From Bog-756 sp963806455 (GTDB taxonomy: Bacteria; Actinomycetota; Acidimicrobiia; Acidimicrobiales; RAAP-2): a DNA stretch of 64,000 bases. Position numbers and translations under genes: made by a program. The stretch covers positions 372,001-436,000 of the forward strand of contig CAWDXZ010000001.1 in NCBI GenBank assembly GCA_963806455.1, given 5' to 3'. Positions 41,365-51,857 of this stretch are shown here, in pieces. Below the pieces are notes generated by a model. That model was given only the letters and a program-made list of their open reading frames with translations, did not search any database and was not told where the DNA came from. Each line of letters begins with the position of its first letter. The stretch's first letter is position 1.

Positions 41365-42723
41365 GTGTTGTATGGAGGGGTGGCCTGGGTGTTCCTGGCA
41401 GTCAGCATGGTCTTCGCGATCCTTGCGGTCAACGCCCTCTTCCCGATGCGGCGCGAGCCGCTGACGGTGGTGAGCTTCACCCTCGGCTGGGTCCCGAGTG
41501 AGCTGCCGCTGCATGTCGGGGGGACCGAGGTGCTGGCCTCGGCGGCCTTTGTGCTCTACGGCGGGCTCGGTGCCTGGCCCGGCTGGGTGGCGGTGGCGGT
41601 CGTAGCCGTGACGTGGGCCGGATGGGCCCGGCTCACCGTCGACGCCCACCGGGCCGGTGAGGTGGTGAGGGAGGCGCTGGCCGGCGCGTCCGGCGGGGCC
41701 GTCGCCGTCGCCGGGTTCGACCCCGGTCCGGCCTGGACCCGCTGGTGGCGCCTGGTGATCGCCGTGCCGTTCCGCCTACGCGGGATCAGGCGCCGCCGGA
41801 ACATCGACTACTGGGGGGACGGCAACTACCGCCACAAGCTCGACATCCTCACCCGCCGCCGGTTGCCCGCCGAGGGGGCGCCCGTCCTCGTCTCCATCCA
41901 CGGCGGTGCCTGGGTGATGGGGGACAAGCGCCAGCAGGGGATCCCGCTCATGCACGAGCTCGTGCAGCGGGGCTGGGTGTGCGTGGCCGTCAATTACCGG
42001 CTGAGCCCGCGCGCCACTTGGCCGGCCCACATCGTGGACTGCAAGCGGGCCATCGCCTGGGTGCGAGAGCACATCGCCGAGTACGGGGGAGACCCCGGCT
42101 TCATCGCCGTCACCGGCGGCTCGGCCGGTGGCCACCTCTCCTCGCTGGCCGCGCTCACGCCCAACCGGCCCGAGTGGCAACCCGGCTTCGAGGACCTCGA
42201 CACCTCGGTCGACGCCTGCCTCCCCTTCTACGGCGTCTACGACATGACCGGCGACCCGGCCCGCTCGGGCGCCTACGGGCCGGGTCTGCTGGAGCTGCTC
42301 GAGCGCCGGGTGATGAAGACCCGCCCGGCCGACAACCCGGCCGAGTTCGAGCAGGCCTCGCCCGACCAGCACGTCACCGCCGCCGCCCCACCCATGTTCG
42401 TCTTCCATGGGGGCAACGACACGCTGGTGCCCCCGGCGGTGGGCCGCTACTTCGCCGAGCGGCTCCGCCGGGTGTCGGAGGCCCCCTCCACCTACGTGGA
42501 GCTGCCCCGGGGGCAGCACGCCTTCGACGTGATGGCCTCGATCCGGTCCCGGCACACGACGATGGGGGCCGTGCAATTCCTCGAGGCGATGCGGGCCCGC
42601 GCCGCCGCTCCCGGCCCGGCCGGTGCCAGCGCCACCGGCCCCCCCACCGCCACCGGCCCCGCCGCCCGGATGACCTCGGATTTCGTCCGGCCGACCGGCC
42701 CGAGGGCTGGACACGCAGGCTAG
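41365..42723 (+). CDS. Alpha/beta hydrolase of the HSL (hormone-sensitive lipase) family with N-terminal membrane segment
   Basis: About 452 residues. The first 90 residues hold three hydrophobic helices; the C-terminal catalytic domain has the oxyanion motif IHGGAWVMG, nucleophile GGSAGG, and Asp (GGNDTLVPP) and His (GQHAFDVM) of the triad. It would hydrolyse esters of short or medium lipids at the membrane. Start is uncertain: GTG at 41365 or a GTG at 41380; both give the same domains. Divergent from the WS/DGAT gene. The C-terminus is a Pro/Ala/Thr-rich tail. Confidence 0.84.
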   Translation: MLYGGVAWVFLAVSMVFAILAVNALFPMRREPLTVVSFTLGWVPSELPLHVGGTEVLASAAFVLYGGLGAWPGWVAVAVVAVTWAGWARLTVDAHRAGEVVREALAGASGGAVAVAGFDPGPAWTRWWRLVIAVPFRLRGIRRRRNIDYWGDGNYRHKLDILTRRRLPAEGAPVLVSIHGGAWVMGDKRQQGIPLMHELVQRGWVCVAVNYRLSPRATWPAHIVDCKRAIAWVREHIAEYGGDPGFIAVTGGSAGGHLSSLAALTPNRPEWQPGFEDLDTSVDACLPFYGVYDMTGDPARSGAYGPGLLELLERRVMKTRPADNPAEFEQASPDQHVTAAAPPMFVFHGGNDTLVPPAVGRYFAERLRRVSEAPSTYVELPRGQHAFDVMASIRSRHTTMGAVQFLEAMRARAAAPGPAGASATGPPTATGPAARMTSDFVRPTGPRAGHAG

Positions 42724-42815
42724 TTTCTGACGTAGAGTCACATATTCGACGCGGCCCCGGCCCCGTCGCCAGGAATACCTGCCAATCTCACAAACGCCTA
42801 GATCAAGGGGGAGCC

Positions 42816-44114
42816 TTGGCCTCATCATGGAAGACGCGCCTGGGCGCGGTGGGCCTGGTCGTGTTGGTGGCGACGACCGCCGTCGCCTGCAGCTCCACCA
42901 ACTCGAGCTCCACGACCACCACCGGGGGCGGCGGCTCGGGCGGCTCGGCCATCCCGGCCAGCGCCATGAGCGACCACACCGGCATCACCGCCACGTCGGT
43001 CAACGTGGCCAACGTGTCGTGGGCCACCATCTTCAAGGGGGCAGGCGTCGGGGCCGACGCCTACGCCCAGTACGTGAACTCGACTGGTGGCGTCAACGGG
43101 CGCAAGATCGTGGTCAACGTGGGTGACGACGGAGACTCCGGCGCCACCAACAAGCAGCTGACCCAAAACGCCATCACCAACGACTTCGCCCTGGTCGGGA
43201 GCTTCTCGCTGCAGGACAGCTTCGGCGGCACCCTCCTGGCCAACAACCCGGGCGTGCCCAACGTGTCGGTGGTCCTCGACCCGGCGACCAACAAGCTGCC
43301 CAACACGTTCAGCCCGGTCCCCCTGAACGACGGGTGGGAGGAGGGCGCCCTCCAGTACTTCAAGCACCGGTTCCCCCACGACACCAACGTGGGCACGCTG
43401 GTCGGTGACATGCCCTCGGCCGAGTCGGCCTGGGCCGGGGAGAAGTACGTCCTGGAGAAGGTCGGCTACAAGGTCGTCTACGACCCCACCTACGCCGTCA
43501 CCCAGACCGACTTCACCGAGAACGTCATCGCCATGAAGAACGCCGGCGTCAACATCCTCTTCGTCGACCAGTTGCCCGTCCAGTACGCCCCGGCCCTGCT
43601 GAAGGACCTCCAGCAGCAGAACTTCCACCCCGTCGTGGTCCTGGGGGCCGCCACCTACAGCAACCAGCTGGTGTCGGCCTCGGGTGGCGCGGCCAACGTC
43701 AACGGCGACTTCCTCGACCAGAACGCCTCGCTCTACCTCGGGACGGACGCCACCGTCGTCCCCGCCGTGGCGACCTTCCTCAAGTGGGTCAACATCGCCT
43801 CGCCGGGGTTCAAGGCCGACCTGTTCACCATGTACGGCTGGATCTCGGCCGAGCTCTTCGCCCAGGCCCTGAAGAACGCCGGCTCGGATCCCAGCCGGGG
43901 GTCCCTGCTGCAGGCCCTGTCCAAGATCACCTCCTTCGACGGCGACCACATCATCAGCGCCAACAACCCGGCGGCCAAGACGCAGGGCAATTGCTATCTG
44001 ATCGGGCACGTGGTGAACGGGCAGTTCCAGCGCCTCGACGACCCCCCGGTCACGAGCAGCACCAATGGGTACCGTTGTGACTACGGCTACGTGTCACCGC
44101 CGTCGGGGAGCTGA
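42816..44114 (+). CDS. ABC transporter substrate-binding lipoprotein (LivJ/K-like)
   Basis: A 432-residue periplasmic-binding-protein type 1 protein. The signal LGAVGLVVLVATTAVACSS ends in a lipobox with Cys, followed by a Ser/Thr/Gly linker. ITATSVNVANVSWATIF, QYVNSTGGVNGRKIVVNVGDDG and GYKVVYDPTYAVTQTDFTENV are typical of the branched-chain-amino-acid binding group. The start is a TTG at 42816 with GGGGGAG before it; no ATG or GTG gives a full signal peptide. First gene of a four-gene transporter operon; the ligand may be an amino acid, amide or aromatic acid. Confidence 0.9.
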   Translation: MASSWKTRLGAVGLVVLVATTAVACSSTNSSSTTTTGGGGSGGSAIPASAMSDHTGITATSVNVANVSWATIFKGAGVGADAYAQYVNSTGGVNGRKIVVNVGDDGDSGATNKQLTQNAITNDFALVGSFSLQDSFGGTLLANNPGVPNVSVVLDPATNKLPNTFSPVPLNDGWEEGALQYFKHRFPHDTNVGTLVGDMPSAESAWAGEKYVLEKVGYKVVYDPTYAVTQTDFTENVIAMKNAGVNILFVDQLPVQYAPALLKDLQQQNFHPVVVLGAATYSNQLVSASGGAANVNGDFLDQNASLYLGTDATVVPAVATFLKWVNIASPGFKADLFTMYGWISAELFAQALKNAGSDPSRGSLLQALSKITSFDGDHIISANNPAAKTQGNCYLIGHVVNGQFQRLDDPPVTSSTNGYRCDYGYVSPPSGS

Positions 44115-44171
44115 CGGGGCGAGAAGCACGGAGGTCTTGTTGGGTGGCCAGCGGGGGACGAGGATGATTCG

Positions 44172-46085
44172 GTGAGCAGCTTTCTCCAGTACACCGTGTT
44201 CGGGATCATGCTCGGCGCCGGGTACGCCATCGCCGCCACCGGCCTGGTGGTCACCTACACCACATCGGGGGTCTTCAACTTCGCCCAGGGGGCGGTCGGC
44301 ATGATCGCCGCCTTCTGCTACTGGGAGCTGGTCTCGGCCCACCATGTGCCCGTCCTGGTGGCCCTGGTGGTGATCCTGGTCGTCGGGGCGCCCCTGGCCG
44401 GCGCCGTGGTCGAACGGGTGCTGATGCGGCGGCTGCACGGGGCGTCCCCCGAGCGCCCGGTCATGGTCACCCTGGGGTTGATGGTGATCCTCACCGGCCT
44501 GGCCGTCATCATCTGGAACCCCACCCTCAACTACTCGGTGAGCAACATGGTCTCCGGCCAGTTCAGCCTCCTCGGGATCAACATCCAGTACCAGGAGGTC
44601 CTCATCATCGGGGTGGCGGTGGTGGTGGCCGTGGCGCTGCGGGCGCTCTTCTACTCCACCCGCACCGGCTTCGCCCTGCGGGCCGTGGTCGACGACCCGG
44701 AGCTGCTGGCCATGTCCGGCGCCTCGCCCAACCGGATGAGCCAGTACGGCTGGATCCTCGGGTTCGGCATGGCCGCCCTGGCCGGTGTGCTCCTCGCCCC
44801 GACCCAGAGCACCGGTCTCAGCGTGCCGGCCATGACCCTGCTGGTGGTGAACGGCTACGCCGCCGCCATCGTCGGCCGCCTCAAGAACATCTCGGTGACC
44901 TTCGCCGCCGCCATCGCCATCGGCCTGGCTGAGAACTACGTGATTATCTACGCGCTGCCCCACCTCCCCCAGAGCCTGGTCCCCGACGTGACCCTGGCCC
45001 TCCCCATGGTGTTCCTGTTCATCGCCCTGGTCACCCTGCCGTCGGTGCGGCTCCGGGCCGCCGGCCGGCTCACCACGGTGCGGGCCCCCCGGGTGGCCGG
45101 CGCGGCCGAGTCAGTGGTGGCCGGCCTGGTGTTCATGGCCGCGGCGGTGGCCTTCGCCGTGGCCTTCGACAACACCGCCTTCAAGGGGACCACCATCTTG
45201 ACCCTCGGGGGCGTGGTCATGACCCTCGGCATCGTGGGCCTGTCCCTGGTACTGGTCACCGGGTACTCGGGACAGGTCTCGCTGTGCCAGTTCTCCTTCA
45301 TGGGCATCGGGGCCTTCATCATGGGGAAGGTCGCCGGCGGCGGTTCCCTACTCGGGCTGTTGGCAGCCACCCTGATCTGTGCCGCGGTCGGTGCCCTGGT
45401 CGCCCTGCCCACCATCCGGCTGCGCGATCTGTACCTGGCCCTGGCCACGTTCGCCTTCGCCGACGCCGTGGCCAACGGCTTCTTCACCGACTCCCACATC
45501 TTCGGGGAGGGGGGCGGCCTCAACGTCGGCCGGATCGTCCTGCCGGGCCTGTCGTTCGGCAGCGACAGCGCCGAGTTCCTGATGGTCACCGCGTTCTTCG
45601 TCCTCGCCGCCTGGATGGTGCTGGCCATCCGGCGCAGCCTGTTCGGCCGGCGGCTCGTCGCCCTCAACGACTCGCCGGCCGCCTACGCCACGGTCGGCCT
45701 CAACATCGGGGTCACCAAAGTGGCCGTCTTCGCCATCGGTGCCGGGATGGCAGGACTGGCCGGGGCCCTCTACGGCACCGTCCAGCAGACCGTCGGCACC
45801 TCGGACTTCGACTTCTTCGCCGGCATCATCTTCGTCCTGTTCGTGACCATCTGGAGCATCCGTACGGTGACGGGGGCCTTCCTCGCCGCCCTGACCTTCG
45901 TCTTCCTCAACCAGTGGTGGCCCCACGGGCTCGGCATCTTCGCCGGAGCCGGAATCATCCTGATCGGTCGGGCGGCCAACGGCATCCTCGGGATCGAGGC
46001 CCTGCACTTCCACCTGCCGTGGGTCAAGGAGGCGCCGGCCGGCCCACCGGTGGCCGTCCCCGAGGCCCGGCCGGCGGCGGCCTGA
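44172..46085 (+). CDS. Branched-chain-amino-acid-type ABC permease, LivH and LivM fused
   Basis: A 637-residue membrane protein. The first 290 residues are a LivH-type permease (AGYAIAATGLVVTYTTSGVFNFAQGAVGMIAAF) and the rest a LivM-type permease (GYSGQVSLCQFSFMGIGAF, ALNDSPAAYATVGLNIGVTKV), joined by a hydrophobic linker, so one chain supplies both halves of the membrane channel. Fused forms occur in actinobacteria. GTG start at 44172. Its TGA shares one base with the LivG ATG (TGATG). Confidence 0.92.
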   Translation: MSSFLQYTVFGIMLGAGYAIAATGLVVTYTTSGVFNFAQGAVGMIAAFCYWELVSAHHVPVLVALVVILVVGAPLAGAVVERVLMRRLHGASPERPVMVTLGLMVILTGLAVIIWNPTLNYSVSNMVSGQFSLLGINIQYQEVLIIGVAVVVAVALRALFYSTRTGFALRAVVDDPELLAMSGASPNRMSQYGWILGFGMAALAGVLLAPTQSTGLSVPAMTLLVVNGYAAAIVGRLKNISVTFAAAIAIGLAENYVIIYALPHLPQSLVPDVTLALPMVFLFIALVTLPSVRLRAAGRLTTVRAPRVAGAAESVVAGLVFMAAAVAFAVAFDNTAFKGTTILTLGGVVMTLGIVGLSLVLVTGYSGQVSLCQFSFMGIGAFIMGKVAGGGSLLGLLAATLICAAVGALVALPTIRLRDLYLALATFAFADAVANGFFTDSHIFGEGGGLNVGRIVLPGLSFGSDSAEFLMVTAFFVLAAWMVLAIRRSLFGRRLVALNDSPAAYATVGLNIGVTKVAVFAIGAGMAGLAGALYGTVQQTVGTSDFDFFAGIIFVLFVTIWSIRTVTGAFLAALTFVFLNQWWPHGLGIFAGAGIILIGRAANGILGIEALHFHLPWVKEAPAGPPVAVPEARPAAA

Positions 46086-46986
46086 TGGGAGCGAGGCCCG
46101 TGCTGCCCGCCGACGGCACCACCGGTGGCGCCGTGCTGACCGTTTCCGAGGTGACGGTCCATTTCGGCGGGGTCTCCGCCCTCAACGACACCAGCATCTC
46201 GGTGCAGCCGGGGACGGTCACCGGTCTGATCGGTCCCAACGGTGCCGGCAAGACGACCCTGTTCAACGTGATCAGCGGGCTGCAGTCACCCGACCGGGGG
46301 ACGGTCCGTCTGTTCGACACCGACATCACCGCCATGAAGCCCCATCGCCGGGCCCGCATGGGCCTGGCCCGGACCTTCCAGCGGCTCGAGCTGTTCGGCA
46401 CGCTGACGGCGGGGGAGAACGTCCAGGTGGGACTGGAGTCGTCCGTCAAGTGGTGGGACCGGGACAACCTGCGGCGGGTGTCGCCGCACCGGCGCAGTGC
46501 CGCCCCCACCGAGGCCGCCCCGGAGGGGGACGGGTCGATCCGGGTCGGCTCCTCCGACGGAGCCAGCTGCGCCCGGCTGCTCGCCGGTGTCGGGCTCGCC
46601 GGGCTGGGCCACCGGCAGTCGGCCGCCATGTCGACGGGCCTGGCCCGCATGGTCGAGCTGGCCCGGGCCCTCGCCATCGGCCCCAAGCTCCTCCTGCTGG
46701 ACGAGCCGGGCTCGGGCCTCGACGAATCGGAGTCGTCCGCCCTGGGGGACCTCTTGTCCAAGCTGGCCGCGGAGGGCATGGCCGTGCTGCTGGTCGAGCA
46801 CGACATGGAGCTGGTCATGCGCATCTGCGACCACATCTACGTGCTCGACTTCGGCGACATCATCGCCTCGGGATCTCCCGACGCCATCCGCACCGACCCG
46901 ATGGTCCAGGCCGCCTACCTGGGCGAGGCGAAGGCCGGAGCCGGCCCCGCCGCCGCCGCGGGCGCTCCCCGACCGGCGGTCGGACC

Positions 46987-46990
<4 letters not shown>
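46085..46990 (+). CDS. livG: ABC transporter ATP-binding protein, LivG-type
   Basis: A 301-residue ATPase. Walker A GPNGAGKTT at about residues 50-58, Walker B LLLLDEPGSGLDE, H-loop LLVEHDMELVM, and the LivG-type insertion around GLARTFQRLELFGTLTAGENV. The signature loop reads MSTGLARMVELARAL instead of the usual LSxGQ form, and an Ala/Glu/Gly-rich 45-residue insertion precedes it. It powers branched-chain-amino-acid-type uptake with the partner LivF. Start coupled to the permease stop; its own stop overlaps livF as GTGA. Confidence 0.91.
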
Positions 46991-47727
<737 letters not shown>

Positions 47728-47740
47728 GGGGGCGGCGCCA

Positions 47741-47755
47741 CCGGCCGCGGGCCGG
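47741..47755. terminator. GC hairpin between convergent livF and valS
   Basis: CCGGCC-GCG-GGCCGG is a perfect 6-bp stem with a 3-nt loop, centred in the 32-bp gap between the two stop codons, so it can serve both directions. No T tract. Confidence 0.45.
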
Positions 47756-47759
47756 GCGG

Positions 47760-50375
47760 TCAGTGCTCGTCGAGCAGGACGACCTCGACCGCCGGCTCGT
47801 CGCCGACGGCGGTGGCCATCGACAGCACCCCGCCGGCTTCGCACAGGTCGGCCTCGGCCGACAGCAGGGCGGCGATGCGCTCGGCGGAATCGGTCACCTC
47901 CAGGGTGGCCACCGGTGAGCGCATCGAGCGCTTGGCCGCCGTCTTGGCGCCGCGTATGGCACCCAGCACGTCACTGGCCACCTCGAGGACCGGCCCGTCC
48001 CGGGTCCCTGCGGCCGGGGATCCGAGCTCGGCTGCGGTGGGCCACGCGGCCGTGTGGATGGACCCGGCCTGCCACCACGACCACACCTCCTCGGTGACGA
48101 AGGGGAGGATGGGGGCCAGCAGGCGGAGCACGGCGGAGAGGGCCAGGGCCAGGGCGGCCTGGGCCGACGCCGGCCCGGGCTCGCGTCCGTCCCCGTAGGC
48201 CCGCACCTTGACCAGCTCGAGGTAGTCGTCGCAGAACGACCAGAAGAAGGACTCGGTCCGCTCCAGGGCCCGGGCGTAGTCGTACTCCTCGAAGGCCGCC
48301 GTGGCCTCGTCGATCACCCGGGCCAGTCGGGCCAGCACGGCCCGGTCGATGGCCGCGGTGACCGCCTCGGGCCTCGGGTCCTCGATCCGGCCGTCCGTTC
48401 CGGCCACCCGGCCCAGGGCGAAGCGGGACGCATTGAGGATCTTGATGGCCAACCGCCGCCCCACCTTCATCTGGCCCTCGTCCACGGCGGTGTCCGTCCC
48501 GGGCCGGCCGGAGGCGGCCCAGTAGCGGACGGCGTCGGCCCCGTGCTGCTCGATCAGCGGCAGGGGGGTGACCACGTTGCCCTTGGACTTCGACATCTTC
48601 TTGCGGTCGGGGTCGAGCACCCAGCCGGAGATGGCTGCGTCCGACCAGGGCAGCACCCCATGCTCCAGCTCGGACCGGACGATGGTCGAGAACAACCAGC
48701 TGCGGATGATGTCGTGGGCCTGAGGCCGCAGGTCCATCGGGAACACCGTGTCGAACAGGTCCGGGTCCTCACCCCACCCGCCGGCGATCTGCGGGGTCAG
48801 GGAAGAGGTGGCCCAGGTGTCCATGACGTCGGGGTCCCCGACGAAGCCGCCCGGCCGGCCGCGCCGGTCCTCGGTGTAGCCGTCGGGCCGGTCGGTCGAA
48901 GGGTCGACCGGGAGCGAATCCTCCCCGGCGAAGATCGGGTGGTCGAAGTCCACCTCTCCGGTGGCGTCGACCCGGTACCAGACCGGGAAGGGGACACCGA
49001 AGAACCGTTGCCGGCTGATGTTCCAGTCGGCGTTGAGCCCCTGCACCCAGGCCCGGTAGCGGTGGGCCATGTAGGCGGGGTACCAGTGGAGCTCCTCCCC
49101 CCGGGCCAGCAACCGGTCGCGGAGAGGAAGCGTCTCGATGAACCACTGCCGTGACGAGACGATCTCGAGCGGCCGCTCGCCCCGTTCGTAGAACCGGACC
49201 GGGTGGGTGATGGGCTGGGGATCCCCGATGAGCGCTCCGGCTTGGGACAGCGCCTCGACCACGCGGGCCTGGGCCGCCTTGACCGTGAGGCCGGCGAGCC
49301 CCTCGTAGTGGGCGGATGCCTCCTCCGGGGACTCCGACTCCCACCCCGGCGTGCCCCAGGCCACCGGCAGGAGCCGGCCGTCCCTCCCCACCACGGCCCG
49401 GGTGGGGAGGGACAGCTCGCGCCACCACACCACGTCGGTCGTGTCCCCGAAGGTGCAGATCATGGCGATCCCCGACCCCTTCTCGGGATCGGCCAGCGGG
49501 TGGGCGAGGACCGGCACCCGCACGCCGAACAGCGGGGTGCGAACCTCGGTCCCGAACAGCGGGCGGTAGCGCTCGTCGTCCGGATGGGCGACCAGGGCCA
49601 CGCAGGCGGGGAGCAGCTCGGGCCTTGTGGTCTCGATGTCCACAGCGCCGTCGCCACCCACCTGTCGGAACCGCAGCCGGTGATAGGCGCCCGGGCGGTC
49701 GCGGTCCTCCAGCTCGGCCTGGGACACCGCCGTGCGGAAGTCGACGTCCCAGAGGGTGGGAGCGGTCCGCTGCACCACCTGCCCGCGCCGGGCCAGCCGC
49801 AGGAAGCCCCGTTGGGACACCCGTTGCGCTCGTTCCGAGACGGTGGCATAGCAGCGCGACCAGTCGACGGACAGCCCGAGCATGCGCCACAGGTGCTCGA
49901 AGACCTGTTCGTCCTCGACGGTCAGCTGGTGGCAGAGGGCCACGAAGTTGGGACGCGAGACGGACACCGGTTCCTTCCCCGTCCGCTCCGGGGGCACGAA
50001 GTCGGGGTCGAAGGAGAGCGTGGGGTCGCAGCGGACGCCGAAGTAGTTCTGCACCCGGCGCTCGGTGGCGAGCCCGTTGTCGTCGAACCCCATCGGATAG
50101 AAGACGGCCCGGCCCCGCATGCGGTGGAAGCGGGCCACCGCGTCCGTGTGGGTGTAGGAGAACACGTGGCCGATGTGGAGCGATCCCGACACGGTGGGTG
50201 GCGGGGTGTCGATGGAGTACACGGTGGACCGCTCGGCCGAGGGGTCGAACCGGTAGGTGCCGTCCGCCTCCCAACGAGCCGACCAGGCGGCCTCCAGCCC
50301 CTCCAGGGCCGGCTTGTCCGGGACGCCGGATCCGCCCACCACCCGCCGGGCCGTCCCGGTCGCGTCTGCGCTCAT
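47760..50375 (-). CDS. valS: Valyl-tRNA synthetase
   Basis: An 871-residue class I aminoacyl-tRNA synthetase. PPPTVSGSLHIGHVFSYTHTDAVARF carries the HIGH motif (residues 67-70), ETTRPELLPACVALVAHPDDERY is the editing-domain segment, WNISRQRFFGVPFPVWY and KKMSKSKGN (KMSKS at about 593-597) complete the active site, then the anticodon-binding helical region and a short coiled-coil-like tail. It charges tRNA-Val and edits threonine mischarging. ATG at 50375 lies 9 nt from a TACGGT box; no ribosome site, so a leaderless transcript is likely. Divergent from cysS by 21 bp. Confidence 0.97.
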   Translation of the reverse strand: MSADATGTARRVVGGSGVPDKPALEGLEAAWSARWEADGTYRFDPSAERSTVYSIDTPPPTVSGSLHIGHVFSYTHTDAVARFHRMRGRAVFYPMGFDDNGLATERRVQNYFGVRCDPTLSFDPDFVPPERTGKEPVSVSRPNFVALCHQLTVEDEQVFEHLWRMLGLSVDWSRCYATVSERAQRVSQRGFLRLARRGQVVQRTAPTLWDVDFRTAVSQAELEDRDRPGAYHRLRFRQVGGDGAVDIETTRPELLPACVALVAHPDDERYRPLFGTEVRTPLFGVRVPVLAHPLADPEKGSGIAMICTFGDTTDVVWWRELSLPTRAVVGRDGRLLPVAWGTPGWESESPEEASAHYEGLAGLTVKAAQARVVEALSQAGALIGDPQPITHPVRFYERGERPLEIVSSRQWFIETLPLRDRLLARGEELHWYPAYMAHRYRAWVQGLNADWNISRQRFFGVPFPVWYRVDATGEVDFDHPIFAGEDSLPVDPSTDRPDGYTEDRRGRPGGFVGDPDVMDTWATSSLTPQIAGGWGEDPDLFDTVFPMDLRPQAHDIIRSWLFSTIVRSELEHGVLPWSDAAISGWVLDPDRKKMSKSKGNVVTPLPLIEQHGADAVRYWAASGRPGTDTAVDEGQMKVGRRLAIKILNASRFALGRVAGTDGRIEDPRPEAVTAAIDRAVLARLARVIDEATAAFEEYDYARALERTESFFWSFCDDYLELVKVRAYGDGREPGPASAQAALALALSAVLRLLAPILPFVTEEVWSWWQAGSIHTAAWPTAAELGSPAAGTRDGPVLEVASDVLGAIRGAKTAAKRSMRSPVATLEVTDSAERIAALLSAEADLCEAGGVLSMATAVGDEPAVEVVLLDEH

Positions 50376-50383
50376 GATCGGGT

Positions 50384-50390
50384 TACCGTA
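50384..50390. promoter_or_regulatory. Symmetric bidirectional -10 box TACCGTA between valS and cysS
   Basis: TACCGTA reads as TACCGT on the plus strand (7 nt before the cysS GTG) and as TACGGT on the minus strand (9 nt before the valS ATG). Both genes lack ribosome sites and only 21 bp separate their starts, so one small symmetric element probably drives both leaderless messages. Confidence 0.6.
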
Positions 50391-50396
50391 CCCTGC

Positions 50397-51791
50397 GTGC
50401 TCCGGCTCCACGACACGGCCACGGGCGATCTGGCGCCGCTGCGGTTGCGGACACCGGGGCAGGTGTCCATGTACGTCTGCGGCCCGACCGTCTACGACGC
50501 GCCCCACGTCGGCCACGGCCGGTTCTCGCTGGTCTTCGACGTCCTCCGGCGGTACCTGACCTTCATCGGGCTCCAGGTCACCTACGTCTCCAACATCACC
50601 GACATCGAGGACAGGATCATCCAGCGGGCGGCGGAACGGGGCATCGACCCGTCGGAGCTGACGGCCACCTACGAGGCGTCGTGGTGGGCGGCCATGGACG
50701 CACTGGGTGTGCTGCGGCCCGACCAGACCCCCCACGCCACCGACTTCGTGGAGCGGATGGTGGAGCTCATCGGCGAGCTGGTCCGTCGCCAGGTGGCCTA
50801 CGAGACCACCGACGGCGTCTACCTGTCGGTGTCGGAGGTCCCCGGCTACGGGCTGCTGGCCCGCCAGCCGCTGGAGTCGTTGCGGGCCGGCGCCCGGGTG
50901 GACGCCGACCAGGACAAGCGGTCCCCGCTCGACTTCGTCCTGTGGAAGAAGGCCAAGCCCGGCGAGCCCACGTGGGGATCCCCCTGGGGACCGGGGCGCC
51001 CCGGCTGGCACACCGAGTGCGTGGTCATGTCACTCGACCTCCTGGGCGAAGGGTTCGACTTGCACGGGGGGGCCATCGACCTGATCTTCCCCCACCACGA
51101 GAACGAGCGGGCCCAGGCCGTCGCCCTCGGCTGGGCGTTCGCCCGGCACTGGGTGCACAACGGCTGGGTGACCGTGGACGGCGAGAAGATGTCCAAGTCG
51201 TCGGGCAACTTCACATCGCTCGAGGACCTCCTGGCCCGGAGCGACGCCCGTGCCTACCGCCTGTTGGTGCTGCGCTCGCACTACCGGTCCCCGATCGAGA
51301 TCACCCCGGACACGGTACGGGACGCCGAGGCCGGGCTGGCCCGGCTGGACGAGCTGGCCCGCCGCTTCGAGCTGCCCGACCTTTTGGCCGACGGCCCGGC
51401 GGTCGCCGCGCCTGAGGCCGACGGCGAGACCGAGGGCGAGGCGGTCGCCCGGTTCCGGGTCCACATGGACGACGACCTCGACACGCCCGGCGCCATGGCC
51501 GCCGTGTTCGATCTCGTCCGTCGGGCCAATGGCGCAGCCGACGCCGGCGACCCGACGACGGCGGCGCGTCTGGCCCGCACCGTCTGCCTCCTGTGCGCCG
51601 CAGTGGGCCTGGCCCTCGGAGGCGGTCCGCCGGCCGTGGTGGACCCCGAGACGGCCGACCGGGTGCGCCGGCGGGACGAGGCCCGGGCGGCGCGTGAGTG
51701 GGCGCTCGCCGACGCGCTGCGCGGCGAGCTGGAGGCGGCCGGATGGCTGGTGGAGGACGGACCGGATGGCACGCGGGTCCGGGCGCGATGA
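50397..51791 (+). CDS. cysS: Cysteinyl-tRNA synthetase
   Basis: A 464-residue class I synthetase. MYVCGPTVYD gives zinc ligand Cys28, HVGHGR is the HIGH motif (37-40), WHTECVVMSLDLLG the second zinc Cys, HHENERAQ the His/Glu ligands, and KMSKSSGN starts at residue 264. The C-terminal DALR-type region is present. Its role is to charge tRNA-Cys; the MshC ligase of mycothiol synthesis is a related alternative, but the full C-terminal tRNA-binding region supports CysS. GTG start, no ribosome site, 7 nt after a TACCGT box. Confidence 0.95.
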   Translation: MLRLHDTATGDLAPLRLRTPGQVSMYVCGPTVYDAPHVGHGRFSLVFDVLRRYLTFIGLQVTYVSNITDIEDRIIQRAAERGIDPSELTATYEASWWAAMDALGVLRPDQTPHATDFVERMVELIGELVRRQVAYETTDGVYLSVSEVPGYGLLARQPLESLRAGARVDADQDKRSPLDFVLWKKAKPGEPTWGSPWGPGRPGWHTECVVMSLDLLGEGFDLHGGAIDLIFPHHENERAQAVALGWAFARHWVHNGWVTVDGEKMSKSSGNFTSLEDLLARSDARAYRLLVLRSHYRSPIEITPDTVRDAEAGLARLDELARRFELPDLLADGPAVAAPEADGETEGEAVARFRVHMDDDLDTPGAMAAVFDLVRRANGAADAGDPTTAARLARTVCLLCAAVGLALGGGPPAVVDPETADRVRRRDEARAAREWALADALRGELEAAGWLVEDGPDGTRVRAR

Positions 51792-51829
51792 ACGCTGTGT
51801 GAACGCCGGTGGACAGGCGGCGCAGACAG

Positions 51830-51857
51830 TTGATTCTCGAAATCAGGCTGCTAGCGT
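51830..51857 (+). promoter_or_regulatory. Promoter of the cold-shock gene
   Basis: TTGATT (51830-51835), 16-nt spacer, TAGCGT (51852-51857). Transcription from here would give a 5' leader of about 110 nt before the GTG at 51978, as is typical of cold-shock genes whose leader responds to temperature. Confidence 0.5.

Noticed and set aside
41745..42815. Upstream extension of the substrate-binding protein frame
   Set aside because: It is the alternate frame of the HSL esterase; the lipoprotein signal begins only at the TTG at 42816.
48054..49154. 366-codon plus-strand frame within valS
   Set aside because: Antisense artefact of high GC; valS has all synthetase motifs.
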